Source: JAUMBM01 sp964441755
GTDB lineage: Bacteria > Bacteroidota > Bacteroidia > Chitinophagales > Saprospiraceae
NCBI GenBank assembly: GCA_964441755.1
Contig: CAYTVG010000017.1
Coordinates: 12,135-76,134 of the forward strand
Length of the DNA stretch: 64,000 nt
Direction: 5' to 3'
Position 1 is the first letter of the stretch. Every line of letters starts with the position of its first letter. The translations under genes were made by a program, and so were the position numbers. Under the pieces are notes generated by a model. The model searched no databases. It was given only the letters and a program-made list of their open reading frames with translations, and had not been told where the DNA came from. This document shows positions 17,640 through 27,089 of this stretch, one piece after another.

Positions 17640-19379
17640 CTAACCATGATCTCTATTCCTAAGTCGCTCCTGCTTACAGGCAAGATGGTACTCGCGGGGC
17701 GTCAGGCCGGTAAAATATTTGAACGCCCGGTAGCAGGAACTCGGCGAGTTGAAGCCGGCTGCCAGGTAAAGGTCATCCCGAAAAGCTGAGTCGCCGGCAT
17801 CAATGCTGTCTTCGATGAGTCGCTTGGCTTCATTGAGGCGATAGCGATTGATGATTTGTGCGAAGTTGTCTTCGGCATGCTGGCTGATGGCCTGGTAGAG
17901 ATACCTGCGATTAGTACCCAGCATGGTGACCAGCAGCTTTTGGTTGAAATCCGGATTGAGGTATAGTTTTTGTGATTCGATCACCCGTAACATTTGGTCG
18001 TACAGATCCTTTCGATCTTCGGAAAACACTTCCAGCGACTCGTCTGCTGTTGCATTTTCATTATCAGCCGGTGCAACACTGCCAATTTGTGTAGCAACAG
18101 CATAGCTTTGCCTGCTTTTTTCTGCCTGCAGCAGGCTGTCCATCATTTTTTCTTTTTGAAAAAGCTTTTGCAGATAATTTCTTCGCAGCGAGCTAATGAG
18201 TAAGGAGAGCCCGATCAGGGAAGCCATGAAAACGATAACCATGACCATAAGCCGCTGCTTTCGGCGGCTCATGGCCAATTCCAGCTGCTGGTTGCGGATG
18301 AGCAGATTTTTTTCCCTGACCAGAAAAGCCTCCCGCTGGGCCTGAATGGCTTCCATGTGGGTCTGATTGCGGACATCGGCCAGTGTGCGATAGAATGACT
18401 CAAAATGCTTCATGGCAAGGCTGTAGTCGCCTGTGCCTTTGTAAGCTTCGTACAGCAGGCTGTCGATGGTGGCCCGGTATATGGGAAGGTTTTCGTCTTC
18501 AATCCAGTCGAGTGCCTGTTTGCCCAGCTCGATAGCCCGTGTGTAATTACCCAGAGATATTTCGAGCGAACTGAGCATGCTGTAGGCATTTGACAGCATG
18601 ACGAAGTGCTCTGTTTCCGCTGCCAGTGCAATTGATTTTTCGATGGACTGCCGGCACTCGGGCAACTGCTGCTGAAGCTGGTAATAGGCCGCCCATACAG
18701 CGTGGTTGATAATAATCGCCACTGTGTCGGCACTGTTTTTCGACAGCTCTCTGGCATTGGTCAGGTGCAATAAAGCACTATCGATCTGCGCCAGTGAGAG
18801 GTAGGTGATGCTAATACTGAGTTCATCCTGCAACAATGCCGAAGAATGCTCATCCTTTTTAGAGATTTCGTATGCCTGTAAAAAATGAGATAGGGCTTCT
18901 TTGGGTTGCGACGACATGGACAAGATGCCACCCAATACCCGATGCAGTTTGGCCAATAAATAGGGCCGCTTTGTTCGACCAACATAATCCGTGAGTTGGT
19001 CAACATACTCCATTGACCGATCAAACTCATTTTCCACCATATAATAAAATGCCATCTCCAGCTTGGCCGAACATAAGATGACACTATCGCGCGCTTGTGG
19101 GAGCAAGCTGGCTAATTTTTTCACATACAATGCTGCCTGATGCTGATCCCCCAGGCGCCGATACGCCTCGCAGAGTTGTGTATAGTAGCCAATCTGTCGG
19201 TTTGCCGATTGACGCCCTTTCCCGGCCGACAATTGCTTATCGGCGAGTGCTATGGCAGTCCGCAGCCGGCCTTCTGCCATGGCCGATGCGATGAGACTGT
19301 CCTGTGCTTGGGTCCCTGCCCAGTTTGCTTTGCAGAGCAGTATCAGTACAATCAACATGCATCGATTAATCTTTTTCAT
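17640..19379 (-). CDS. TPR, membrane and AraC-type HTH regulator (copy 2)
   Basis: 579 residues. The signal peptide at the start (CMLIVLILLCKANWAGTQAQ) is followed by a TPR region over about residues 25-350, a coiled coil rich in Glu/Gln/Arg, and one transmembrane segment (LMVMVIVFMASLIGLSLLIS). A C-terminal AraC-type HTH (MLGTNRRYLYQAISQHAEDN, then YLAAGFNSPSSCYRAFKYFT, then GLTPREYHLACKQ) completes the protein. It is closely related to copy 3 at 23913: the stretch FSEDRKDLYDQMLRVIE and the whole HTH are nearly the same. It is probably a one-component transmembrane regulator. Target genes are unknown, though the secreted-protein genes around it are candidates. Confidence 0.85.
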   Translation of the reverse strand: MKKINRCMLIVLILLCKANWAGTQAQDSLIASAMAEGRLRTAIALADKQLSAGKGRQSANRQIGYYTQLCEAYRRLGDQHQAALYVKKLASLLPQARDSVILCSAKLEMAFYYMVENEFDRSMEYVDQLTDYVGRTKRPYLLAKLHRVLGGILSMSSQPKEALSHFLQAYEISKKDEHSSALLQDELSISITYLSLAQIDSALLHLTNARELSKNSADTVAIIINHAVWAAYYQLQQQLPECRQSIEKSIALAAETEHFVMLSNAYSMLSSLEISLGNYTRAIELGKQALDWIEDENLPIYRATIDSLLYEAYKGTGDYSLAMKHFESFYRTLADVRNQTHMEAIQAQREAFLVREKNLLIRNQQLELAMSRRKQRLMVMVIVFMASLIGLSLLISSLRRNYLQKLFQKEKMMDSLLQAEKSRQSYAVATQIGSVAPADNENATADESLEVFSEDRKDLYDQMLRVIESQKLYLNPDFNQKLLVTMLGTNRRYLYQAISQHAEDNFAQIINRYRLNEAKRLIEDSIDAGDSAFRDDLYLAAGFNSPSSCYRAFKYFTGLTPREYHLACKQERLRNRDHG

Positions 19380-19639
19380 ATATAGTTTGAAAAATTAAGC
19401 CGCCACTTCGCGACCTCAGAAAGATTATTGTTAATTGAAGCGTACCGCGATACCTCCCACGGACAAAACCCGGAACCAAAATTATTCAATCCCCCTAAAT
19501 ACTGTAGATAAGTAAATAAATTAAAATTAACCAATTTCATAAAACAATATAAAACAATTACTTAAATAACAAAAAGTATATAATTGACATAGGTTATTGC
19601 ATAATTGACTTATCATATCATTCAAAGTATACATCTGCA

Positions 19640-19784
19640 CTGCAGGAATTGCAAAACTGCTCAAGCTCGCTCTGACTGACCGTATACATTTGCAGCATGC
19701 TTGTGAGCAGGTGTATACCTGCTGAAGCTCACAGCAGCAGGCTATCCGCAACAAACAGAGCGTGTGGTGATTCAGCGCCCCTAA
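19640..19784 (+). pseudogene. Decayed C-terminal T9SS sorting domain, paralogue of the gene at 20625
   Basis: From 19710 to the TAA at 19782-19784 the plus strand reads GVYLLKLTAAGYPQQTERVV followed by IQRP. This aligns closely with the end of the intact protein at 20625 (GVYFVKLKAEGLPQQTERVI, then LQQP). Upstream, the resemblance continues faintly to about 19640 but is broken by a stop (TGA 19704-19706) and lost frame, with no start. A terminator at 20030 shares its flanks (gATTAgt and GACGGGAA) with the terminator of the intact gene. I read this as the 3' remnant of a deleted paralogue. The exact left edge is uncertain. Confidence 0.65.
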
Positions 19785-20624
19785 ATATCCCTTTGGGGGT
19801 TGAAAAGCGTCTACAGGATTTTCCCGACAGGCCCCAAACGGCTCTTTGCTGCGGGTTTTGACCTTTTTTCAGTTGCCTGGCGATTACTGTGCTACGCCAA
19901 AAACGCTAAGCAAACGAAAAAATGCCCGGCTTTTGCCCGCGGCAGCTATTCCCGGGCACACACCAATCGCAGTCAAAAAAGTAGTGTAGTAATTATTGTA
20001 GATTATTAGTTAAAGACGGGAACATTCGTCGGCTGCCCACACCCGGGCAGCCGATTTTTTTTGCGGCCGCTGCCAATCGGGCTGAATCAGCTTATTGTAC
20101 AGTCAGCCTATGTACAAGCTGCTTTACAACCTTTTCAAGCACTATGATCAACGCCCTTCATCTCTCTACCGGCAGGCGTTGCTGTCTGCTAAAAACCTTT
20201 ACAAATAATCAATGTGTAGTTAATTGGTAATAAAGTAATAAGATGTAATAACACTGCGTTTGGCAACAACACATACTATAAACATGGTATTGACACCCTT
20301 TCGGGGGATCACTAGCTTTGCCTCTATAAGTATACTACCCACAAACACATAAAACATTTACAAATACATTGTATTGAACTTTTCCTGCTAATGACTCGCG
20401 TGTGTAAGCATGAACCCTGCAATGACCATCTTATACCAGGTAAACAGATGCCAAACATCCCATTTTGCCGGGAGAGAACAGCTATTTGCCAGATTGTTTG
20501 GTCATGAGAGATGACCTTTGTGAGGTTGTCGAAGTTAGTAGTTGTGCTATTCGATTGACAAAAAAAGGATAAAGACACAGCCCGTCATGAATGATTTTAT
20601 TAATATAAAGTAGCTTCTATTGTT
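19785..20624. other. Gene-free stretch around the pseudogene remnant
   Basis: Apart from the terminator at 20030-20062 there is no gene I can support here. A 69-codon frame at 19800-20009 has no ATG start or recognisable product. The last 120 bp before 20625 are AT-rich and presumably hold the promoter of the delta-60 repeat gene. The interval 19380-19639 to the left is likewise AT-rich and empty. Confidence 0.45.
20030..20062 (+). terminator. Orphan intrinsic terminator downstream of the pseudogene
   Basis: A 9-bp stem (CGGCTGCCC and GGGCAGCCG, 6-nt loop) plus an A-T step is followed by eight T. It stands 246 bp after the remnant's stop and resembles the terminator at 23801-23837 in stem and flanks, so it is a duplicated gene end. 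Confidence 0.75.
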
Positions 20625-23600
20625 ATGAAAAAAAAATTGATAAAAAGCAGCATTTTGCTGCCAACAGTCAGGCGCAGCTGCAAGCTTCGCACTTACACAG
20701 CACTAGTGCTTAGCATGGCCATGGCGCTGCTCAGCCAGCAGGGATATGCGCAATGTAATGCCAATAGTTTTGTGCCACCTACCATTTTTCACAACACGCC
20801 CAGTGGTGTTATCTGGTCTTTCAACCAGGAGCCCGACGGCAAATTTATGGTAGCAGGCCTTTTCAGCGGAGCTGGTGTGCAGGATGTTGCCCGCCTCAAC
20901 AGCGATGGCAGCATTGATAACACCTTTAGCTCACCGGCACTCGGTGGCTACCCCGATATAAACCGACTGCGGCCAGTAGTCAGGCTTCCCGACGGCAAGT
21001 ATTTGGTGGGGGGATACTTCACTACCCCCACAAAACATATTGTACGGCTCAACAGCGATGGTTCTGTTGACAACACTTTTAATCCTCCCAATTTTACACA
21101 CAACATTGTCTCTTATGTGACTATCATTGTTCCGCTCGCTAATGGACAATACCTTGTGGGTGGTAACTTCAGCCAGCCCAAGGAGAGTATTGTACGACTC
21201 AACAGCGACGGATCTCTCGACAACAGCTTTGGCTATGTGGGGGTTCCCGGGCCTACCACGCCCAACCGGATTCTCAACGGTGTATGGGACATTGAAATCC
21301 TGCCCGACGGCAAGATGATTGTAGGTACAGGCAATGGTGTTGAGCGGCTCAATGCCGACGGAACGCGGGATGTGACGTTTACCAACGTTTTACTTGCCAA
21401 TCCACCCAATGCTATAACACCTTCTGTGGAGGTTTTACCCGACGGAAAAATAGTTGCAGGTGGTAGCTTTACGACCGTGTCCAACCGCATCATGCGACTC
21501 AACAGCGATGGTACCCTTGACGCGTCTTTCACACCGCCGGCCGACATCAGCGGTGCTGTTTTTGAAATTGAGCAGCAGTCTGATGGCAAGCTTATGCTCG
21601 GTTTTTTCAATAACAGTGAGTATGTCATACGCCTCAATGCCGATGGTACGCGCGATAATACCCTTGAGGTGCCTGCCATCAGTGGTGGTACAAACACTTC
21701 TGTGCGGGATATTCAGGAACTTCCCAATGGATTTTACATGGCATCGGGCAGCTTTGCGAATCCGCGTAGCTGTATTGCGATCTTGTGTTCAGGCGCGCTG
21801 GGACTAAGTAGTGTATCCGGCGCCTATTGTGAGGGACAGACAGCCTCAGTTAGTTACAATTCGAGCGTGGCATACAGCGCCGGCAATGTGTTTACCGTTC
21901 AGCTCAGCGATGCCAGTGGCAGTTTCAATAGTCCAACGACCATAGGCAGTCTGACTTCGACTGCCAGTAGCGGCACGATCAGCATTACCATTCCGGCCAA
22001 TACCCCCGCCGGCAGTGGTTACCGAATGCGCGTGCTCAGCTCCGGCGATGCTTTCACCAGTGCAGACAATGGCAGCGATATTGCCATTGGTGTACAACAA
22101 ACACCCACACTAACAGCAGGCAGCCCCAGTGCTGCCTGCGATGGCACTGTCACCATCAGTAGCAGCGGTAGTTATAGCAGCTATGCCTGGTCAACAGGTG
22201 CTACTACCTCATCGGCTACGGTGAGTGCCAATAGCAGCTATACACTGACTGTCACAGATGCCAACGGCTGCACGGCCAGCGTGTCTACCACGGTCAGCAG
22301 CATTGTACCCTGCTGTACGGCACCCAGTCAGCCGGGGGTTATCGCCGGTGTGCAAAGTATCTGTCCCGGCACTGCTGCAGCTATGCTCAGCAGCACTACG
22401 GCAGCCAGTAGCGGCGTCGGCACCCTTGAATACCGCTGGCAACGGTCAACCATCAGCGGTAGCGCCGGCTTTACCGACATTCCCGGCTCCAACAGTGCTA
22501 CCTACTCGCCCGGCGTGCTGAACACCACTACCTGGTTTAGAAGGCTTGGTGGCGTCAGCTGCCTCACCGACTGGTCTGCTGCGCCTGCTTCCAATGTGGT
22601 GCAGGTCAGCGTACAAGACGTCACACCCCCAAGCATCAGCTGCATGCCTTACACACTCGTCTTCAACGGACAGGCGAGCATCAACCTGGATGTCAATGAG
22701 CTGGCAGCGGCTTCTGACAACTGCGGACTGCAGTCTGTTGTTGCGTCTACTACTTCTGTCAGCTGTTCGCAGCTGGGGCAGGCTGTACCCGTCACCATCA
22801 CCGCAACCGACAACAGTGGCAATATGGCCAGCTGCATCAGTACGGTGACCGTACAGGGGCTCCCCTGCGATTGGCGACAGCAGCCCGACGGTGTCAACTG
22901 CACCAATGGCAGCAATGTATCCTTCAATACCGGCAGCCAGGCATTTACGCTCAACAGCACTAACTGCCAGACGCCCATGGCGCCGCACACTTCCGACGGC
23001 TTCGCCTTTGCACAACGCACCCTTTGCGGCAACGGCAGCCTGCAGGCACTGGTCGTCAGCGTTGACGGATCAGGCTGGGGGGGTATTGCTATGCGCGAAA
23101 GCAACGCTGCCGGCGCCAAAAAGGTGCATTTGCTCAGCAACCGGCAGACACAACACCGCCGCGAAGTGCGCACCGCCAACAATGCGCAGGTCATCCCGCA
23201 AATGATGATGAGCTCGCAGCGCTACTGGCTCAGGCTGGTACGCACAGGATCTGATATTGTGGGCTTTGCCTCTGCTAATGGCACACAGTGGGCGCAGGTT
23301 ATGGCAGCCAAGGTCAGCATGAACAACTGTATAGAGATTGGGCTCATCACCCACCACAACAATGCAACCGGCCAGGTTACCACCGTATTCTCTGATGTTG
23401 CTGTTACGGGTAGTGGTGGTAGCAATCTGCAGCAGATCGTGCCGGGCGTACAGACAAACGCGGAACAGGTGGTCGCCAACCATGGCCATGTATTCCCCAA
23501 CCCGACCACGGGCGAAGTGCTGATCGACCTGAGCAGTTTCCAGACAACGGAGATGCAGATAGGCGTTTTTGATCAACTCGGCAGGCAACTGCAGGTACTG

Positions 23601-23732
23601 CAGGTGGCACCTATGGATGTTCCCTGGCAGCGGGTAGACCTGTCAGGCTATCCCGCAGGTGTGTACTTCGTAAAACTTAAGGCAGAAGGCCTTCCTCAAC
23701 AGACCGAACGGGTCATATTACAACAACCGTAA
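20625..23732 (+). CDS. T9SS-secreted delta-60 repeat / HYR-like / laminin-G-like protein
   Basis: 1035 residues. After an extended signal region (TYTALVLSMAMALLSQQGYA, residues about 23-42) come about seven delta-60 repeats, recognised by RLNSDGSxDNTF and LPDGKxxVGG, likely forming a beta-propeller up to residue about 390. Ig-like or PKD-like segments follow (TVTDANGCTASVSTTVSS), then an HYR-like module (DVTPPSISC to ITATDNSGNMASC). A concanavalin-like domain (SDGFAFAQRTLCGNGSLQAL) is next. The C-terminal sorting domain has FPNPTTGEVLIDLS and ends GVYFVKLKAEGLPQQTERVI plus LQQP, so it should be exported by T9SS to the surface. It is a probable adhesin or matrix protein with no enzymatic residues recognised. 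It converges on regulator copy 3. Confidence 0.85.
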   Translation: MKKKLIKSSILLPTVRRSCKLRTYTALVLSMAMALLSQQGYAQCNANSFVPPTIFHNTPSGVIWSFNQEPDGKFMVAGLFSGAGVQDVARLNSDGSIDNTFSSPALGGYPDINRLRPVVRLPDGKYLVGGYFTTPTKHIVRLNSDGSVDNTFNPPNFTHNIVSYVTIIVPLANGQYLVGGNFSQPKESIVRLNSDGSLDNSFGYVGVPGPTTPNRILNGVWDIEILPDGKMIVGTGNGVERLNADGTRDVTFTNVLLANPPNAITPSVEVLPDGKIVAGGSFTTVSNRIMRLNSDGTLDASFTPPADISGAVFEIEQQSDGKLMLGFFNNSEYVIRLNADGTRDNTLEVPAISGGTNTSVRDIQELPNGFYMASGSFANPRSCIAILCSGALGLSSVSGAYCEGQTASVSYNSSVAYSAGNVFTVQLSDASGSFNSPTTIGSLTSTASSGTISITIPANTPAGSGYRMRVLSSGDAFTSADNGSDIAIGVQQTPTLTAGSPSAACDGTVTISSSGSYSSYAWSTGATTSSATVSANSSYTLTVTDANGCTASVSTTVSSIVPCCTAPSQPGVIAGVQSICPGTAAAMLSSTTAASSGVGTLEYRWQRSTISGSAGFTDIPGSNSATYSPGVLNTTTWFRRLGGVSCLTDWSAAPASNVVQVSVQDVTPPSISCMPYTLVFNGQASINLDVNELAAASDNCGLQSVVASTTSVSCSQLGQAVPVTITATDNSGNMASCISTVTVQGLPCDWRQQPDGVNCTNGSNVSFNTGSQAFTLNSTNCQTPMAPHTSDGFAFAQRTLCGNGSLQALVVSVDGSGWGGIAMRESNAAGAKKVHLLSNRQTQHRREVRTANNAQVIPQMMMSSQRYWLRLVRTGSDIVGFASANGTQWAQVMAAKVSMNNCIEIGLITHHNNATGQVTTVFSDVAVTGSGGSNLQQIVPGVQTNAEQVVANHGHVFPNPTTGEVLIDLSSFQTTEMQIGVFDQLGRQLQVLQVAPMDVPWQRVDLSGYPAGVYFVKLKAEGLPQQTERVILQQP

Positions 23733-23800
23733 ACGAGGTCTTCAGCAACAGACATACAGACCATCTGCAACTAATGATTAGTAGTATAGACGGGAATTTT

Positions 23801-23837
23801 GATCGGCTGTCCTTCTGAGGGATGGCCGATCTTTTTT
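23801..23837 (+). terminator. Intrinsic terminator of the delta-60 repeat gene
   Basis: GATCGGCTGTCC pairs with GGATGGCCGATC (two wobble pairs), followed by TTTTTT. It begins 69 bp after the stop. Confidence 0.8.
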
Positions 23838-23912
23838 GGTGCGGCCATGAGCACACACAGATTTAGTACCGTTGTGTAAGGAAATTGCATACAATCAACA
23901 AAGACCCTCACA

Positions 23913-25697
23913 TCAGGAAGATATTGTCCCCCCCTTTTTATTATTAGCAACGTAATCCTGTCGGTAGGCCATTTGATAATCACGTGGCGTGAGGCCGGTA
24001 AAATACTTAAATGCCCGATAGTAAGAAGTGACGGAATTGAAGCCGGCGAGAATATGTATATCCTCCAATGAAGACTCTCCGCCCATATTGGACCTGTCCT
24101 CTATCAGTCGTTTGGCCTCATTGACCCTGTATCGGTTAATTATTTGCTTAAAATTATCCTCAGCATTTTGGCTAATCGCCTGGTAGAGATATTTGCGGTT
24201 GGTACCCAGTAGGGTGATCAACAACTTTTGATTCAACTCCGGATTGAGGTACAGCTTTTGGTCCTCAATAATGCGCAACATTTGCTCGTAGAGATCGCGC
24301 CTGTCTTCAGAAAAGGTCTCTACCTCTCCCTCAAAATCATGATCAGTACCTGCCAAATCTACACGGTCTATCTGCTCCGGCGAAACCATATTCAGTTTAT
24401 TCTTCTCTGATGCGATGATACTCTCCATAATTTTTTCCTTGCGGAACAACCTGCGCTGGTATTTTTTCCGGAGTCCACCGAAAAGCACAATACCAGCAAT
24501 TGCAGATAGTAGCAACAAAATGATGAGTACCATGACCCGCTGCTTTCGCCGGCTGCTCAGCAGTTGCAGCCGTTGGTTTTCGATCTTCAAATTTTTCTCT
24601 TTGAGCAAGAACACCTTCTCCTGTTCCCGGATGGCATCCGTGTGCGATTGGGTCTGTATTTCATCATCCACCCGCTGAAAAGACTCAAAATACTCCAGCG
24701 CCTTGGCATAATCACCTACCCCTTTGTATGCCTGATACAGCAACCGATCAATAGAAGCCTCAAAAATAGGAATGCGATTTTGGCCGACACGTTTGCGAGC
24801 TTCCAGGCCATAAGTAATTGCCTGCCGGTAATTTTGGGCCGCAATTTCATCTGCCATCAGCATATTATAGCCATTGGACAACAACACCTGATGATCCATT
24901 TTGCCGGCCATTTCGATAGATAACAAGAGATGGTATTTTGCCTGCCCCGCCTCCTTTTTTAGCCTGTAATAATTTGAAAACAGTGCATGTACCAAGGCAA
25001 TTGCTAAAGTATCCTCTACCTGGTGTGCATGCAGCATTGCACTTTGCAGATAGATCTGTGAACTATCGAGTTTGGTCATGGACAAATACGCCATCGCTAT
25101 TCCCATCTCATCACTCACCAAGTTGTAAGTAACCGGAGGCTTCACAGATATGGAATACGCCTTAAAGTAATACTGAATAGCTTCTTCACTTTTGGAGGAA
25201 GAGAGCAGTATGCCCCCTAAATTCCTGTATATCCTACTCATCAAGAGCTTATTACCAACTCTTTCAGGGTACTCCTGCGCCTTTCTCAGATAAGTCACTG
25301 CAGAATCCAGGTGATTTTGCACCATAAACATCTCTGCCTGCACCAACCGGCTGCAGGTTATGACTACGCTATCTTTTGCCTTAGCAGTATTGTCTACAAC
25401 CTTGGAGCAGTATTGGGCAGCTGTTTCAAAATCCCCAAGTCGGCGATAGGCTTCACAAAGATTGTTGTAATAATCTAAAACCTGATCTGCAGACCGCCTA
25501 GGTGCACCGGGCTGTAATTGCTGCTCAGCATGTTTTACGGCCAGGCGCAATTTTCCTTGCAGCATATAGGCGTGCAACAGACTGTCCAGCGACTGTCCGC
25601 ACACGCTCCCCCAGATTAGTGACAATACTGTCACCAGTATGATATTACGCCCTTTATACACACGCATCAGACTATGCTTTTGATTGAGTTTCTCCAA
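23913..25697 (-). CDS. TPR, membrane and AraC-type HTH regulator (copy 3)
   Basis: 594 residues. ATG 25667 (MRVYKGRN) is an alternative start that places the signal peptide (IILVTVLSLIWGSVCGQ) nearer the N-terminus. TPR repeats occupy about residues 40-380, then coiled coil, a transmembrane segment (VMVLIILLLLSAIAGIVLFG) and a C-terminal AraC-type HTH (LLGTNRKYLYQAISQNAEDN, then ILAGFNSVTSYYRAFKYFTG). It is the closest relative of copy 2 in this window. The promoter side has a TACTTTTG box and an inverted repeat at 25754-25773. It faces the T9SS protein gene at 20625 and may regulate surface-protein genes (inference). Confidence 0.85.
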   Translation of the reverse strand: MEKLNQKHSLMRVYKGRNIILVTVLSLIWGSVCGQSLDSLLHAYMLQGKLRLAVKHAEQQLQPGAPRRSADQVLDYYNNLCEAYRRLGDFETAAQYCSKVVDNTAKAKDSVVITCSRLVQAEMFMVQNHLDSAVTYLRKAQEYPERVGNKLLMSRIYRNLGGILLSSSKSEEAIQYYFKAYSISVKPPVTYNLVSDEMGIAMAYLSMTKLDSSQIYLQSAMLHAHQVEDTLAIALVHALFSNYYRLKKEAGQAKYHLLLSIEMAGKMDHQVLLSNGYNMLMADEIAAQNYRQAITYGLEARKRVGQNRIPIFEASIDRLLYQAYKGVGDYAKALEYFESFQRVDDEIQTQSHTDAIREQEKVFLLKEKNLKIENQRLQLLSSRRKQRVMVLIILLLLSAIAGIVLFGGLRKKYQRRLFRKEKIMESIIASEKNKLNMVSPEQIDRVDLAGTDHDFEGEVETFSEDRRDLYEQMLRIIEDQKLYLNPELNQKLLITLLGTNRKYLYQAISQNAEDNFKQIINRYRVNEAKRLIEDRSNMGGESSLEDIHILAGFNSVTSYYRAFKYFTGLTPRDYQMAYRQDYVANNKKGGTISS

Positions 25698-25738
25698 GGA
25701 ATAGCTACTGCTTCCAATGTTCCCCCGGATCCCACGTA

Positions 25739-25746
25739 CAAAAGTA
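25739..25746 (-). promoter_or_regulatory. Candidate -7 box (TACTTTTG) of regulator copy 3
   Basis: The minus strand TACTTTTG matches TAnnTTTG 42 bp before the annotated start. No TTTG lies at the expected upstream distance. The palindrome at 25754-25773 occupies that place instead. Confidence 0.35.
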
Positions 25747-25753
25747 GCATCTA

Positions 25754-25773
25754 TTCACTATACCCATAGTGAA
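25754..25773. promoter_or_regulatory. Perfect inverted repeat, candidate operator
   Basis: TTCACTAT-ACCC-ATAGTGAA is an 8-bp perfect dyad with a 4-nt centre, 7 bp upstream of the minus-strand -7 box and within the divergent promoter region. Position and symmetry suit a dimeric regulator, possibly autoregulation. There is no T tract, so a terminator is unlikely. Confidence 0.45.
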
Positions 25774-25813
25774 CATTATTCCCAAAATGAGGATACGCAG
25801 CATATGCTTTTTA

Positions 25814-25821
25814 TATCTTTG
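25814..25821 (+). promoter_or_regulatory. Candidate -7 box (TATCTTTG) of the small membrane protein gene
   Basis: TATCTTTG matches TAnnTTTG and would start transcription roughly 10 nt before the ATG at 25838. No good -33 element is seen. Confidence 0.35.
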
Positions 25822-25837
25822 ATTAAAAATCTATCCG

Positions 25838-26035
25838 ATGGTTCTCCGCATAGCCGGTCTGGTTTTGGGTATTAGCGGCACGCTGTTGCTGGCCTGCCAT
25901 GCCTACTATTACCTCAGTGGTCAAGCGTCGCCCCTGCACAAGTGGCTTGGCCTGCTCATATTAATGACCATAATGGGCAGCAGTCTTTTGCGCATGGCGC
26001 GGCGGCGATCAGAAAATCAGCAGCGCAGCAGCTAA
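25838..26035 (+). CDS. Small two-helix membrane protein, unknown function
   Basis: 65 residues. Two hydrophobic segments, IAGLVLGISGTLLLACHAYY and WLGLLILMTIMGSSLL, are separated by a short polar turn and followed by a basic tail (RMARRRSENQQR). That matches a helical hairpin with the C-terminus inside. The ATG follows a candidate -7 box closely, and the frame does not overlap any better gene. I do not recognise the family. It ends 29 bp before the convergent esterase gene. Confidence 0.5.
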   Translation: MVLRIAGLVLGISGTLLLACHAYYYLSGQASPLHKWLGLLILMTIMGSSLLRMARRRSENQQRSS

Positions 26036-26064
26036 GAGGGAGATAGCAGCTTTTGCATTGCAAC

Positions 26065-27087
26065 CTACCGCAAATATTTTTGCAAAAAAGCCGCCAGCTC
26101 CGGCCAGTCGGGGCTGGTAAATTTGGCAGCAGGCAGCCTTGCGAAGCAAGGTACTCCGACAGACTCAGCGCGCCGCAGCAGCGCCTGTCCGTGGCGATAG
26201 TGATGGAAAAGAGCATCCTGATCCCTTGGTATACCTCTGGCGGGCAGCGGATTGTCAATCCAAAGCGGCGGATCATCTGCAGAGAGCATGGCCAGCATAT
26301 CAACCTGCTCGCGGTAGCGCGCTACTGCAGGCGCTTTCAGCAACACAGGCAGCCTGCTGCCGTAAAAAGCAGCGATGCGGTCGGCACCGACCAGCGCAAA
26401 TAAGTGTTTGGTTTTGAATCTTTCTCTCCTGAAGACATCATTCCAGTCGAGCAGATCGTAAGTTGCCTGAGTAGCAAACAGGGCGATAGCGCTGACGCGG
26501 GTGGACTCATGCGCAACAGGATCTGCCGAAGCTTCATCTTTCATATCCGCCTGCAGGCCAATCCAGAGCGAGGTTCCGGCACCTGCAGAAGTCCCGTACA
26601 GCGCCACCCTTTCCTTGTCTATATTGAAAAAAGCTGCGTTGTGCCGGATATACTGCAGGCAGCGGCGGGCATCGTTCAGCGACTTGAGCACCCCCGCCGT
26701 ATCGCCCACCGCCAGCAGGCGATAATTGACCGATGCAAAAGCGATGCCCTCAGAAAGCAGCGCATTGATCAGTGCCACCCCCGACTCCTGCCCGTAAAGT
26801 TCCGACTTGTCGCCGCCCTCAAAGCCTCCGCCATGGATGAATAAGACCAGCGGCAGCGGTTGGGACGAATTAGGCACAAACAGATCGAAGGACTGCAGCT
26901 GATCGCTGCCATAGGACATATTGCCGAAAAAACTCACCGACAGTTCGGGTCGCAAAGCAATAGGTGGTCGTGCCTGAGACGTCAGCCGCTGCTGCCCCGG
27001 CAGCAGTCCGACTGTCAGCAGCAGCCCCGTCAGCAGCAGGCATTTTTTTGACACCAAACCACACAACACATTGTAGTTCTTACACAT
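26065..27087 (-). CDS. Secreted alpha/beta hydrolase (BD-FAE/HSL-like esterase)
   Basis: 340 residues with a signal peptide (KKCLLLTGLLLTVGLLPGQQ). The oxyanion motif LVLFIHGGGFEGGD, the SVNYRLL strand and the nucleophile elbow YGTSAGAGTSLW are those of esterases of the HSL/BD-FAE type. A His in DALFHHYRHGQAL near the C-terminus fits the triad. It is probably periplasmic and acts on small acyl or carbohydrate esters, but the substrate is not evident. It lies 2 bp after the DUF1801 gene and is probably co-transcribed with it. Confidence 0.85.
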   Translation of the reverse strand: MCKNYNVLCGLVSKKCLLLTGLLLTVGLLPGQQRLTSQARPPIALRPELSVSFFGNMSYGSDQLQSFDLFVPNSSQPLPLVLFIHGGGFEGGDKSELYGQESGVALINALLSEGIAFASVNYRLLAVGDTAGVLKSLNDARRCLQYIRHNAAFFNIDKERVALYGTSAGAGTSLWIGLQADMKDEASADPVAHESTRVSAIALFATQATYDLLDWNDVFRRERFKTKHLFALVGADRIAAFYGSRLPVLLKAPAVARYREQVDMLAMLSADDPPLWIDNPLPARGIPRDQDALFHHYRHGQALLRRAESVGVPCFARLPAAKFTSPDWPELAAFLQKYLR

Positions 27088-27089
27088 GT

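Noticed and set aside
19800..20009. 69-codon frame before the orphan terminator
   Set aside because: It has no ATG start and no recognisable product. The terminator is better explained as belonging to the decayed paralogue.
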